Positions 10,861 through 21,165 of a stretch of DNA of 64,000 nt are shown here, piece by piece (position 1 is the first letter of the stretch; every line of letters starts with the position of its first letter). The translations under genes were made by a program, and so were the position numbers. The DNA lies in the NCBI GenBank assembly GCA_018697195.1, contig CM031861.1:4772114-4836113 (forward strand), read 5' to 3'. The DNA is from Certhia americana. Its lineage: Eukaryota; Chordata; Aves; Passeriformes; Certhiidae. Under the pieces are notes generated by a model. The model was not told the DNA's origin. It was given only the letters and a program-made list of their open reading frames with translations, and did no database searches.

Positions 10861-12130
10861 TTTGTATACAAGGAGTTTGTATGATATTTTCAATTTTGTA
10901 ACTAGTGCCTTCAAATGTGAAATAAGTTGATATTACATACAGCTGGCGAGGAATTCATATTGCCCCTTGATTTTTGTTCTATTTAAATGTTTCAAATGGA
11001 CGGTGAAGAGCTTCTGCAAAGTCCTTCTCAGTTCAGTAACTTCTGCCATAATTAAAATAATCCTAGAACAAAAAATACAGTGCTGGGCATCACTTTCCCC
11101 CTACACTCTTAAACTGCAAAACACACATTGTTGCTGTGCTTTTTACTTTCAGCTGTATGTGCTCTTACATTTTTTCTCTCTCGCTGAGCCCAACTCTATA
11201 ATTTCAATCTGGCCACAAACAGTTTTTGGGTTTAACATACACATCAAAGGATATCAGCAATAGCATGCCACCAGGGCTTTGAGCCTTCCCATCCTACCAT
11301 ATGTACTGACACATTCTAACAGGCAGGTTTTAGAACAAACAGCTCCAGCAGCTTTCCTGTACACTGCACTACACACACACTGGTGCTGCGTTTTTTGTTT
11401 CCAGCTCTGTATATCTCTACATTCTTTCACTTTTGTGGAGTGAGGCTACAAAATTGAAAACATCTGGCAAAAATCTTGGTCACAAAAAGAGACCAGAAAA
11501 ATGTTGCTGGCTCCTCCTTTAATTTGCATCCTCTGAATTGTAAGACACACCATGGAGCTATGCAGTTTCCTGCTAGACTGCATGTACTATTGTAGAGCTC
11601 AACTTCAAAAACTTAACAGGTTTAGTAAATTTGTTACCATACTAAATGTCCTAGAACAAAAAGCCAGAGTTTTTCACTTTCTTCTTACAGCTTATAAACT
11701 GCTGCACACACAGTTTTCTTCCTCAGCCCTACATACAACTGTACATTTTCAGTCTTGCAGAGACTAGTTACAAAATTAAAACGAAAAACATTCAGCAGCT
11801 GGTCCCACAGAAAAAGTTCCAGATGAAAGAGAGTGTGTGGGATTGAACCTTTCTTTTTCAACCTATGAACTACACTGCTCACAATGAGACTATTCTCTTT
11901 CTTTCCCAGATACATTCAGGATCTCGTTCTTTCAGCCTCGCAGAGCCAGGGTCCAAAACCGCACCCCTTCACTTACTGCTCCCAAACAAAGGTGCTGGGA
12001 GAAAAAGTTCTTGGCTTTTCCCCTGCCTCTGCAGCCGTTCAGCAGTTCCACTAGATGGCGGTGCTTATTTGCAAAAAAAAAGTGAAAGGACAGCGGCTAA
12101 CTAAAAGCAGATCCGAAGCTGAAAATGTCA
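10861..12130 (+). repeat. Mosaic satellite-like cluster, block 4
   Basis: About four diverged + orientation units are seen. Recurring words are the CTGTATGTGCTCTTACATTT, CTGTATATCTCTACATTC and CTACATACAACTGTACATTT segments (about 11152, 11405 and 11730), each followed by a GCTGAGCC/GCAGAG-like stretch and an ACAAAATT(G/A)AAAACAT segment (11450, 11770). Spacing is roughly 250-330 bp. These words are reverse complements of block 1 and block 3 words. No coding gene is supported. Confidence 0.55.
12048..12064 (+). promoter_or_regulatory. CTCF-like motif (strong consensus match)
   Basis: CCACTAGATGGCGGTGC matches the CTCF core consensus CCASYAGRKGGCRS at every core position. It lies in the last unit of block 4 and forms a divergent pair with the match at 10427. 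Occupancy cannot be judged from sequence. Confidence 0.5.
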
Positions 12131-12189
12131 CTACTCAAACACAGTATGACAGGAGAGAAAGATGCTTGGTTTCAATTTCTGTATTCAAA

Positions 12190-12610
12190 AACGAAATTTA
12201 TAGCTGAGTTCATATATTGAATACAATCCAGGGCTTGCTTCCACAAAAAAGGTGCCAGCTTAGAAAGCTGTAGCAGGCCTTTTCCTGCCACTGACAGCCA
12301 GAAGAGAACCAGAAACACTAGGGCTGATACTTTCCCTCCCTTGGAAAAGCACATTCAAACACTTCCAACAGCACACAGGCAAAATTTGAATAATATATCC
12401 AGTACTGAATATGTCCAAGGATTGCCCCAACACAAAATTTTCAAATCTTGCTGGCGTTTGTCTCCAATGTGCAGCTGCAGTAAACTAGTTGGTTCCCTTC
12501 AATGGGACACACAATTTCGATAATTTTGGGCACAGCTAACATTAAATATTTTCACTGAATTGCTCCCACATGAAAGGTGCCTGGACACAATGGCCTTTAC
12601 CTCTGATGAG
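12190..12610 (+). repeat. Further copies of the 190-bp unit
   Basis: Segments at 12240 (CCACAAAAAAGGTGCCAG), 12418 (AAGGATTGCCCCAACACAAA) and 12555 (ATTGCTCCCACATGAAAGGT), together with CCTTGGAAAAGCACATTC at 12340, repeat the unit of the 9120-10150 array. This marks the right edge of the repeat cluster. Confidence 0.5.
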
Positions 12611-13499
12611 AGTATTCTATCATCTACACCTGTGTTGAGGAGCACACTGAGAGACAAAACAGGAGCTGTGTGCTATCCCTACGTTTGGATAGCAAGGGAC
12701 ATGATGACCAGTGGTGCCACCTAGGTGGATGGGCACTGGAGGTCTCAGAGGAAAGAGTTGAATTTGTGCATGGGTGGACTGCGAAGGTTTAAAAACCAAG
12801 GAGTTCCTCTGCTTGGGTTCCACATCAGAGGCACCCAGCTTGAGCTGTTTCTGTGTTTCTCTGGCATGACTAAGTTCCTTAATGGAACAGTTTGATACTA
12901 TATTATGGAAAATCTGGTGTTGAACAGGTAAGGAGACCTGGTCTGTCTGTGTGAGAATGGGAGTGTATAGGGAGTCAACCAAGGCATCCACAGGGCTCAC
13001 TGGCATTGCCCACTACCAAGATGCTTCAGTCCCAGCACTTAAAGTGTCTGGTAGTGGGAGTGCGACTGCAGGAGTACTTCCTGAGTGGTCTGAAGGGGAA
13101 GTTTCCCTAATACAGGAATGCAGAAAATGTAAGAAAACACTGACATTCTTGAGATACTAGCCCACCCGTGCTCTTTCAAAAGTGTTTCAGTCAGAGCTAA
13201 ATTTGATAGCTCTTGTACAAATCTAAATTCACAAATTTGTATTTGTAGGAGACCGGAGGAAAGGCTGAGTGGCTTAAAACAACAAGGTGGGAAAGCAGCA
13301 GGGGGAAAAGGGTGTAGGTGGGACAGTTTGCTCTCCTACTCCTCCTCCCACCCCTGCCCTGGATCTTTGAGCTCTCTCAGCTGCAGAGCAATTGCTCATT
13401 TCAGAAGGTTTCATATTAAGTGATACTAAGCTCTCTTTAGAGAGTAGATAGACATAACAATTCTTTCTCTAGTTTGATACTAAGGATAACTTTCAGGCC
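12611..13499. other. Intergenic, possible retroviral-derived sequence
   Basis: This is moderately GC-rich sequence between the repeat cluster and a + strand LTR. Its position could make it internal or flanking sequence of that element, but I see no pol, gag or env motif in any frame. The ORF at 12620-13006 (minus) has no recognisable domain. Confidence 0.3.
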
Positions 13500-13791
13500 C
13501 AAGAACACAAACAATGGTGAAGTGAGAAGGAAAAACAAGGAGGATGGAGCTTCATAACCTGAAGCTACGGTTACACAATTAACTCCAATGGGCTAATAGA
13601 GCAGAACTTATCAAAGTGTGAGACCTTGTGATCAGTGTCCATTCTGTGACCATTTTGGGGTTCAACCTGGGTGTGGCCCAGCCAGGCTCTTGTGCTGCCC
13701 AGGTTTGCCCACTGAGGGCTTTTAATAAATCCCTACTTTATCCTTTTGCTCTGTCCAGTCTCTGTTCCAGGTCAGCCTCCAGAAGGAGTCA
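13500..13791 (+). mobile_element. ERV LTR, + strand (3' part)
   Basis: This is the 3' part of an LTR with a poly(A) signal AATAAA at 13724-13729 inside TTTAATAAATCCCTACTTTA, followed by a U5-like TCTGTTCCAG segment and a terminal CA at 13791. A second copy in opposite orientation is at 61186-61600. The two align along their length through CCAGGCTCTTGT, then the AATAAATCCCTACTTTATCC block, then the CTCTGTTCCAGG block. I recall this LTR type from passerine genomes. The 5' boundary is uncertain. Confidence 0.7.
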
Positions 13792-16700
13792 GTGTAAAGC
13801 CCCAGGAGCAAGATTTTGGAGCCGAAATTAACACTGGCCTGCCTGGGAGGCCCAGGGGTCTGAAACTGATAAAGATCTGCAAGGTGCATGTCCTGTAGTA
13901 CCCTCTCCAGCCTTGGACTTAAAGCCACTGACACGAGACTGGATGTCTCTCTCCCACCTCTCCCTCACCCTTACATTCTTCTTGAAATACATTTTAAGCC
14001 TGAGGGAAAAAAATTCAAACCATCCAAGATTCAAAACATTGCCAAGTGTCTGATTCTATCTGGATATTCCAAAGTTGTCAAGTGCCTTATCCTGTCTGGA
14101 TGTTCTAAAGTCTGCAAGCAGAAGTTCTCTATATTGAAAACCCTGAGAACTTTTTTTTTTCTCCCTCACACCATCTACAGTATATCCAATTACCTTTTCC
14201 TAAATCCTCTGAACAAGACCAGATATTTCCCTTACTAGAAGTCTTTCCTGAGGGAATTTCAGCAAGATTAAAATCTTGTCAAAATTAACTCAGGATTTAA
14301 AATATTAAAACCATTAAAGATATCCTGGAACTCTTTTTTACCCATGCTGGAGCTGCCTAGATTTAACCCACATCTGTGAAAGAAAAAGTACACTTGATTG
14401 TGTACTACACAAAGTAGATTTCTTTTAATGTGAGAAAAATTATTAATATAAGTACATAGAGAATAGTTGTCTACAATTATGACTTAATCACAATTTTTCT
14501 TGTTTAAAATTAGAAAACTCTGGCCTGAAGGTTTGCTCAGAATCATAGTTTTTCTTTGGATATCAACAAGTTAATATTCTTGGAGATTTGAAAGTAAATG
14601 TTTGCCCTTTATTTTAGTCAAGCAATGGTATGTTTTATTGAATTATTGCATGGAATATTTTTGGAATAATTAATGGGGTTATTGAATGAAACACATTCAG
14701 TTAACTAACCATTCATTCAGTCCTTTCTCTTGAATGAGCTCCTGTTCTTGGGGATACTGTTGCTCTATTTATTTTGTAAACTTTCATTTACAGAACGATA
14801 TCACAGTGCAGACTGCAAGGAAAATGAAGTATGAAAGAAAGGGACAAAAAAGGGCAGAATTTTTGCCAGTGCAATAGCTCTTTCAAGTACAAGGGCCACA
14901 AGAAAAAAAAAATAAAAAGGGAAGAGAATTGGTATTTTGTTAGATATTGGGGCTTGTGAGGATAGAGAATGTGAGAAAATCCTTGAAATTCCAGTCCTGA
15001 TTCTGATATTTACTGTTGCATGGAGAGGGCACACTTCTTAGCCACACCAAGATTGTGTTGTATGTTAGTAACTGCAACTGGACTTTATGCTTAAAAGAAA
15101 CAAACACTTTTTAGTGCATTAAAAAACCCAGTTTCTTATTTATGGGAGTATTTGATACCAGATCAAAATCACCTGTATGTACAGGGAGAGCTGGTGGTTA
15201 TAGGTTGCCTTTCTTTTGTTCCTGGTTTTGAAAAATATTTGTTTTATAACCCTGAGAAATCCTTACCAGGTGAATATTGCTTCTGTTAAAGCAGTTGTTC
15301 TCCATATACATTTAGAAGGTCTTAAGGTACTTTGTGCCCTTTTGTACTTCCGAAAAAATTATCAATGTAATGTGTTTCTGAATAAAATAATACAGAATTA
15401 TTATTTTCTTATTGAGATTTCTGGAATGTCGGGTACCTAATGTTAAATGCCTCTGCCACTAACAAACTGCTTGTCCATTTCTCTGCAAGAGTGAAAAATA
15501 AAGTACAGTTTGAAGAGTAAAGATATTACTTACAGATTAAATGAAAGGGAGTAGTAGAGACCTAAGCCAAAACAGGCATTTTAAAGACTTAGGATTATAA
15601 ACTTAGTTTCTTTGCACTGCAATGACAGAATATGTGCTGGTTCAATATTGTTAGTGTGCATATATGCATATTTTTATGTTTATATATTAAAAATTTATAT
15701 TGGTTTAAATTATGTTTGGACAATATCTTCATAAACCAGAAGGTATAAAGATTGAACACCTTTGAATTTTTGGTGGGTTATTTTTTGGACTGCAGCTCAT
15801 TAAATCTCCCTCTAGTGATCGAATTTTCCCAAATTTTTTTCCTATCTCACTTCGAAAAATTTGGTGAGTGTGTGTGTCATCTGTTTACTTAATGGTTTCA
15901 GTTTTAATTCCACAGAGACAAAGATGATTGCTGTCGTAGTCTAAGATAAAAGTTTGCTAAATTCTGCAAGTAATGATGAGATTAAGAAACAATTTGCAGT
16001 AAATTTAAAAGGAATCGAAACTTATTATCCAACAGTAAATTCAAAATTAACAGTTACTCTTTCCTCTCAGGAATGCTAAATAAGAAAATGAAAGCCATAA
16101 AACTATACTTTCAAGATGGATTATTCATTATTGCTTGGAAAGATTTTTGCAAAATATACTCAAATATGTTAATTCTTCAGCAGAATGTAGACAAAATTAC
16201 CTCACTTTTCTCCCAGTTTAAAAATGGTAGAGATTATGTAGTAAAATAATCACATTCCGATAGTACCTACATTGATTCAGCCAACAGTGTTCCTGGATTA
16301 CTTAGAGAAGAGAGACAGTGTTCTCTTTCCTACCTCTTTATGTAATATGATTAACTGCTTCTGTCAGAACCTAAATTATTAACACTTCAATTAATAAAAT
16401 AGGACCATCAAAAAGTGTGCTAAAGAAGAAATATTTTAAAAACTGTCTTGATTTTTTTTACAGCACAGTATCTCTCTGGTCTCTTTTTCTATTTGGTACA
16501 ACAGGAATTGCTAGTTTCTCTTATGTAAATCAAATTAGTTCTGTATATATTGAGGTTGTGTTCAATAAAGTTTCTTACTTCTTGCTTGCAGAATAATGTT
16601 AATGTTTTTGAAATTGCAGATGCTCACAACTGCCTTAGATTTTGTTCTAGAGTACCCACTGTCTTATTGTGGAACAAGGAAGTCTGCATTTTAACTTGAT

Positions 16701-17060
16701 AATTGGTTATTTAGATAGTGTGTATAAATTTGGAAAGCTTAATTCGACTTGGAGAATAAAGTAAATCAACATGATGCTTAGATTTCTCTGTGAAAGAAGG
16801 AAATATCCTTTGTCCTGTTCTTTTCTGAAAATGTCACTCTTTTGCTGAGTACAAAACATAACCACTATTACAATTGAAGCCCTACAGTGTAGTTGGATGT
16901 TCAGGAAAACCCTGATATAAATAGCCTTATAAATAATATAAATAATAATATAAATAATAATAGCCTTAATTATAAATAGTAAGTGCTTCTTTGTGTTATG
17001 TCTTAAGAAGAAAGAACCCTGGAAAAACTCTTGCATAACCTTTGCAACAAATGAAATCCT
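13792..17060. other. Intergenic AT-rich DNA, no gene seen
   Basis: There is no exon, RNA gene or well-defined repeat here that I can support. A CTCF-like match lies at 15805-15819 on the minus strand. An (ATA)n-like short repeat occurs at 16920-16965. The ORFs in this stretch are short and lack family features. Confidence 0.5.
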
Positions 17061-17291
17061 ATGTATGGTGTGGGGAACTGTCCTGAATGAGTGTGCCTGG
17101 GATCACCCAAGAAATCACCAACAAGGGCACAAGCAAAATTCAGATTTAGAATTAAACAACAAAGCTCAACAGATTAGTTGGCCAGATTCACTCTACTTAC
17201 AAAGGACAACTAAGGCACGACAAGGGAAAGCAAGCAACAGAACCAAACGAAATCCAGGCAATCAAAACAGAAATTAGTTTAAAGCTACCTG
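17061..17291. other. Possible ERV-derived fragment
   Basis: This is an A- and C-rich stretch (GGGATCACCCAAGAAATCACC, then many CAA-rich words) unlike its AT-rich surroundings, directly before the (TG)n tract. It may be part of a degraded endogenous retrovirus together with 17600-18260. No protein motif is visible, so this is a weak call. Confidence 0.25.
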
Positions 17292-17344
<53 letters not shown>

Positions 17345-17354
17345 NNNNNNNNNN

Positions 17355-17400
<46 letters not shown>
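17292..17400. repeat. (TG)n microsatellite interrupted by assembly gap
   Basis: This is a nearly pure TG dinucleotide run on both sides of ten N bases (17345-17354). The gap sits inside the repeat, so the true length is unknown and the Ns are probably a placeholder. The apparent Thr-His repeat protein on the minus strand is a translation of this tract. Confidence 0.95.
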
Positions 17401-17404
<4 letters not shown>

Positions 17405-17599
17405 GACAGTGTAAACAAAGATGAAAAAAATGTGGCATAAAGCTTAACAACACTTAAACTTAACACTACTTTTAATTAACTTATACCTTAATTTATAGCT
17501 TAACTGTAACAGTCTAACAGAGAAATAGCACTTTACAGCATTTAGCCTAAATTATAACTTAACCTGACTTTCAGATTTGCTATAGTATACATACAAAGG

Positions 17600-18260
17600 G
17601 TATGCACGCAGACAGGGCAGTGCAAGATAAGGTACCTGGGCAAAAATCCCCTTCAGAGGTCAGTGAAAATATTCACACAGGATGCTTTTGCATCTCCTGA
17701 CAGGTGAAGAATCAGGCCTCGAGGAGGGAGGGTATTGGCCCAGGACACACTGAGCTTCATCCATCCTCCAGGTACAGCAGCCCTGAGGGTTCACTGGCTC
17801 TGACAGGTGTCCCACTCAGAGGGACACTGCTGGTCACAGCCCACTGCAGCCCAGGAGAGCTCGGACCACTGGTTATAGGTTGCAAGTGAGTGGGCTTTGG
17901 TCATAACAATGTTTCATCCTGGCTATAGTTTGGGCTGGCACTTACTTTGAAAGGGTGAGAGTAGGAATGTTATTCATTCAGGCCAGAGAAATATTTTCCA
18001 AGGCTGAGAAAAACAGGAGTTTATTAGGAGTTCCTGGGAGCAGACAGTGTTTTGATAAGCTCAGACAGAGCTGAGCCCAGATGGTGTTTTCAAGAACAAG
18101 GCTTAACAAGCATTTCTCACATCACACTCCAGCCTGGAGAGGAGTGTGGGGAGGAATACACCACCACAGGAACCTACTCACACATTCACCATAATGCCTG
18201 CTTAGGGTCACACTGAGTTACACAGGTTCTTCAGTGAGTATGTAAGACAAATATTTCCAT
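17600..18260 (-). mobile_element. Possible ERV LTR remnant, minus strand
   Basis: This is GC-richer sequence with a minus-strand poly(A)-like signal in CTCCTAATAAACTCCTG (about 18020-18036), similar in layout to the LTR at 5470-5940. Boundaries and family are unclear and there are no coding domains. Confidence 0.3.
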
Positions 18261-20280
18261 GCCTCCCTTACCTATATTCATTCACTTTTTCTCTTGAAGT
18301 TCTGAGCAAGAACTCAGAACTCTGGGAGGAGACGACTGGGCAAAGTGATTTGGTGTCAACTCTTTCGTTTCTCTCCTGCAGAGTGTATCTGACCCATGAT
18401 GTGGGTCCAAACCTACAGATTTTATTGCACAGCATCTTCTCAGAAAAGCTGTGTCTTTCTATTCAGCACCAGGGAGGAAGTAAATATAAATATAAACTGT
18501 CTCACTTCTCGTACAACAGTTTATCATAACTCATTATATTTTTCAACACACAAACTCAGCAAGGCCTTAGCAGTGTAGACAAACTTGATTAAGGTAAACC
18601 AGAAAAAGAGCCGAGGCTTCAATGCACTCAGAGGTTCTGATCTGGATCTGCTTGCAGGGTCACAGGCAGGAAGACACAAGGTGTGCTAGAGAAATATTAA
18701 GACATGCACTTATTGATAAGCTCCATGAATGTCTTTCTTGCTCCTAAACATGGTTATGACAAGAGAGAATCAGTATGTCACATCCATTAAGGCTGTAGTA
18801 TTTTAGAGCAGTCACTGGGAATGAACAGAACTCTGTCCAAGCAAAGCAGTCATGCATCTTGCCTCTTCCATTACATCAATTCCTAAACACTGATGCGTTG
18901 GGCAAAAGGAAATCTACTACTACTACTTCTTGCTTGTAGTAAAAGCAGTCAGTTCTCTGGTAATAAGCAAGCCAGCCCCACAAAAAAAAAAAACAAAAAA
19001 AAAAAAAAAAAAAAAAAAAAACCAAACAAAAAAAACAAAAAAAAAACCAAACAAACAAAAAAAACCCCATGAAAACAAGATTCTTCTTTTTCATGCAAAT
19101 GAGAAAAATAATTTTGACATTATGTTCCTCTTTTATTTTTTTTCCTTAGGTAAAAGTCATAGTTATAATGATTGGACTATACAAATTAAATTATAAATTT
19201 AATTAAATTAAGCAACTTGGTTTGGTCTCATAAAAGTTGAATGGCTCAGAATATTTGCAATTTATCTCCAAAAAACATTGCCAGTGGCAAATAAATGTTG
19301 AGTTACACTTCACAACATGCAAATATTGAAATTTGGCAGGGGCAGTCATATTACTTGAAAATATGGCAGATATTTAGAAGCATAATACAACTGAAGAATA
19401 AGAAAACAATGTACATAAGTGTCTAATGACCAGATTTATTAAATTCAATTATTGTTTATAGATCAACTTTATAATAGTAAAGTCATTTAGACAGAATTTG
19501 GAGGAATAGCATGTTCTGGTGCTTTTGGATGTGTGCCTTTAAGTATGTAAATAAAGTTCTGAAAATTTCTTCTGTTTCTATGATACTAACAATATTTTTT
19601 ATATTCTATTTATATGAGGTGTATTGATATCTATATTTGTAAACCAAATATTTTTTTTATTGTTCAGATTTCTTGCCTAAAGTGACAAGTCTTGGATAGC
19701 GCAGGGAGGAAGAAACAGAACAACTGAAAATTACCCGAGAAATAAAAAAAGAATTAAAACAGCAAAGTCTTTGATATCAATTTGAGAAGAGGAAAAAGGG
19801 CATAGAAAGAAAAGCAAATATACCAAAAGAAATAGGGCTTCAGCTGCTCCCAGACTAGATTAGCTGTGCAAGATGAAAGTGGATGAATTCGTGTTGGTTC
19901 CTGAACTTTTGGTTTGCTTTAGTGTGAGAGAAAGATCTCTGGTCATGTGCTACCTTTCAGGTCTTCTACTGACCACTAACAAAATGCATTTTTTATTTAT
20001 CACAAGGAAATTGAATTCCACAGATTTGGAACTAAAGAAATAAAGTAAAAATAATTGTTCTTGACATACCTTATCATCATCTCCATTTGAAGGATGGCTC
20101 TTACCCTGCAGCAGAGCTGCTAGGCATTTCATAGGGTTTGCATAATGTGTATAGAGAATATATAATGTGTATAGAGAACTCTTTGGGCACTCTCTAGATT
20201 GCCAAAGGAGCAGTACCCTCTCTACACGCATAAATGTAGAAGCAAAGAGAAAAAAAACCCTGTACAAATTAAGAAACAAT
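18261..20280. other. Intergenic; A-rich low-complexity tract at 18981-19070
   Basis: This is AT-rich DNA. From 18981 to about 19070 there is an A-run with scattered C, giving artefactual poly-Lys/poly-Phe ORFs on the two strands. It could be the decayed tail of a retroposed copy, but no source gene or target-site duplication was recognised. An imperfect direct duplication of TAATGTGTATAGAGAA lies at about 20144-20178. Confidence 0.5.
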
Positions 20281-20574
20281 CTGCCAGAGACTGGAAAGGG
20301 TGATCTGTTTGGTGACATTTTGGGGGGTTGCTAAGGGGTGGGTCAGCCTTGCTGTGGTGAGGTAGAGCCCTGCCCCATTTCTCCCAGATGCACTGTCTGT
20401 CCATCACAGTGAGCTCCCCAGGCAGCTCCCCAGGCTCACCTAACCCTCTTCTGGGTGGCTGAGAGACCAGGAGCCCCCCTTGGAGACAAGGCCCAGAGTG
20501 GGCTTTTAGAAGCCTAGCCACAAGGTAAGCACACTGTGCTTTAACCCTTTCATCTTGGAGCCTTACTTCACCAG
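20281..20574. other. GC-rich segment next to CR1, unclassified
   Basis: This segment is clearly more GC-rich than the DNA to its left and directly abuts the CR1. It may be more repeat sequence, but I cannot assign it. The minus-strand ORF at 20222-20668 crosses it and has no recognisable domain. Confidence 0.35.
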
Positions 20575-21165
20575 AACCCAAGATTTGGTATCTATGTATA
20601 GAAACAGTGTGGCCAGCAGCAGCAGGGAGGTCATTCTGCCCCTGTCCTGGGCAGTGGTCAGGCCACACCTTGAGTGCTGCGTCCAGTGCTGGCCCCTCAG
20701 TTTGGGAAGGACATCAAGATGCTCGAACACATCCAAAGAAGGCAGCGAGGCTGGAGAGGGGCTGGGAACACAAGCCCTGTGAGGAAGGGCTGAGGGAGCT
20801 GGGGGTGTTCAGTCTGGAGCAAAGGAGACTCGGGGGTGACCTCATCACTCCCTACAGCTCCCTGAAAGGTGTCTGTGCTCAGGTGGGGTTGGTCTCTTTC
20901 TCCAGGCAGCAATGACAGAACCAGAGGACACAGTCTTCATCTGTGCCAAGGGAAATATAGGCTAGATATCAGGAAAAAGTTTTTCACAGAAAAAGTAATA
21001 AAGTACTGGAACGTTTTGCTTAGGGAGGTGGTGGAGTCACCATCCCTGGATGTGTTTAAAAAAGACTGGATGTGGCACTCAGTGCCATGGTCTAGTTGAG
21101 GTCATGGGTTGGACTTGGTGATCCTGGAGGTCTCTTCCAGCCCAGTGATTCTGTGATTCTGTGAC
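20575..21165 (+). mobile_element. CR1 LINE, 5'-truncated, + strand
   Basis: This is a typical avian CR1 3' end. It holds AACAGTGTGGCCAGCAGCAG, AGGAAGGGCTGAGGGAGCTG, TCCCTACAGCTCCCTGAAAG, GTCATGGGTTGGACTTGGTG, then TGATCCTGGAGGTCTCTTCC, and ends in the short direct repeat GATTCTGTGATTCTGTG that marks CR1 3' ends. CR1 elements copy themselves through an RNA intermediate with a reverse transcriptase and an endonuclease. Only the 3' UTR and the tail of ORF2 remain here, so the copy is dead. Short ORFs inside it are incidental. Confidence 0.93.

Noticed and set aside
17197..17466. Thr-His repeat protein on the minus strand.
   Set aside because: It is a translation of the (TG)n microsatellite across the N gap.
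18876..19196. Poly-Lys (+) and poly-Phe (-) ORFs.
   Set aside because: They come from an A-rich low-complexity tract.
20555..21099. ORFs of 70-100 codons in the CR1.
   Set aside because: They fall in the CR1 3' region, outside any intact reverse-transcriptase or endonuclease frame.
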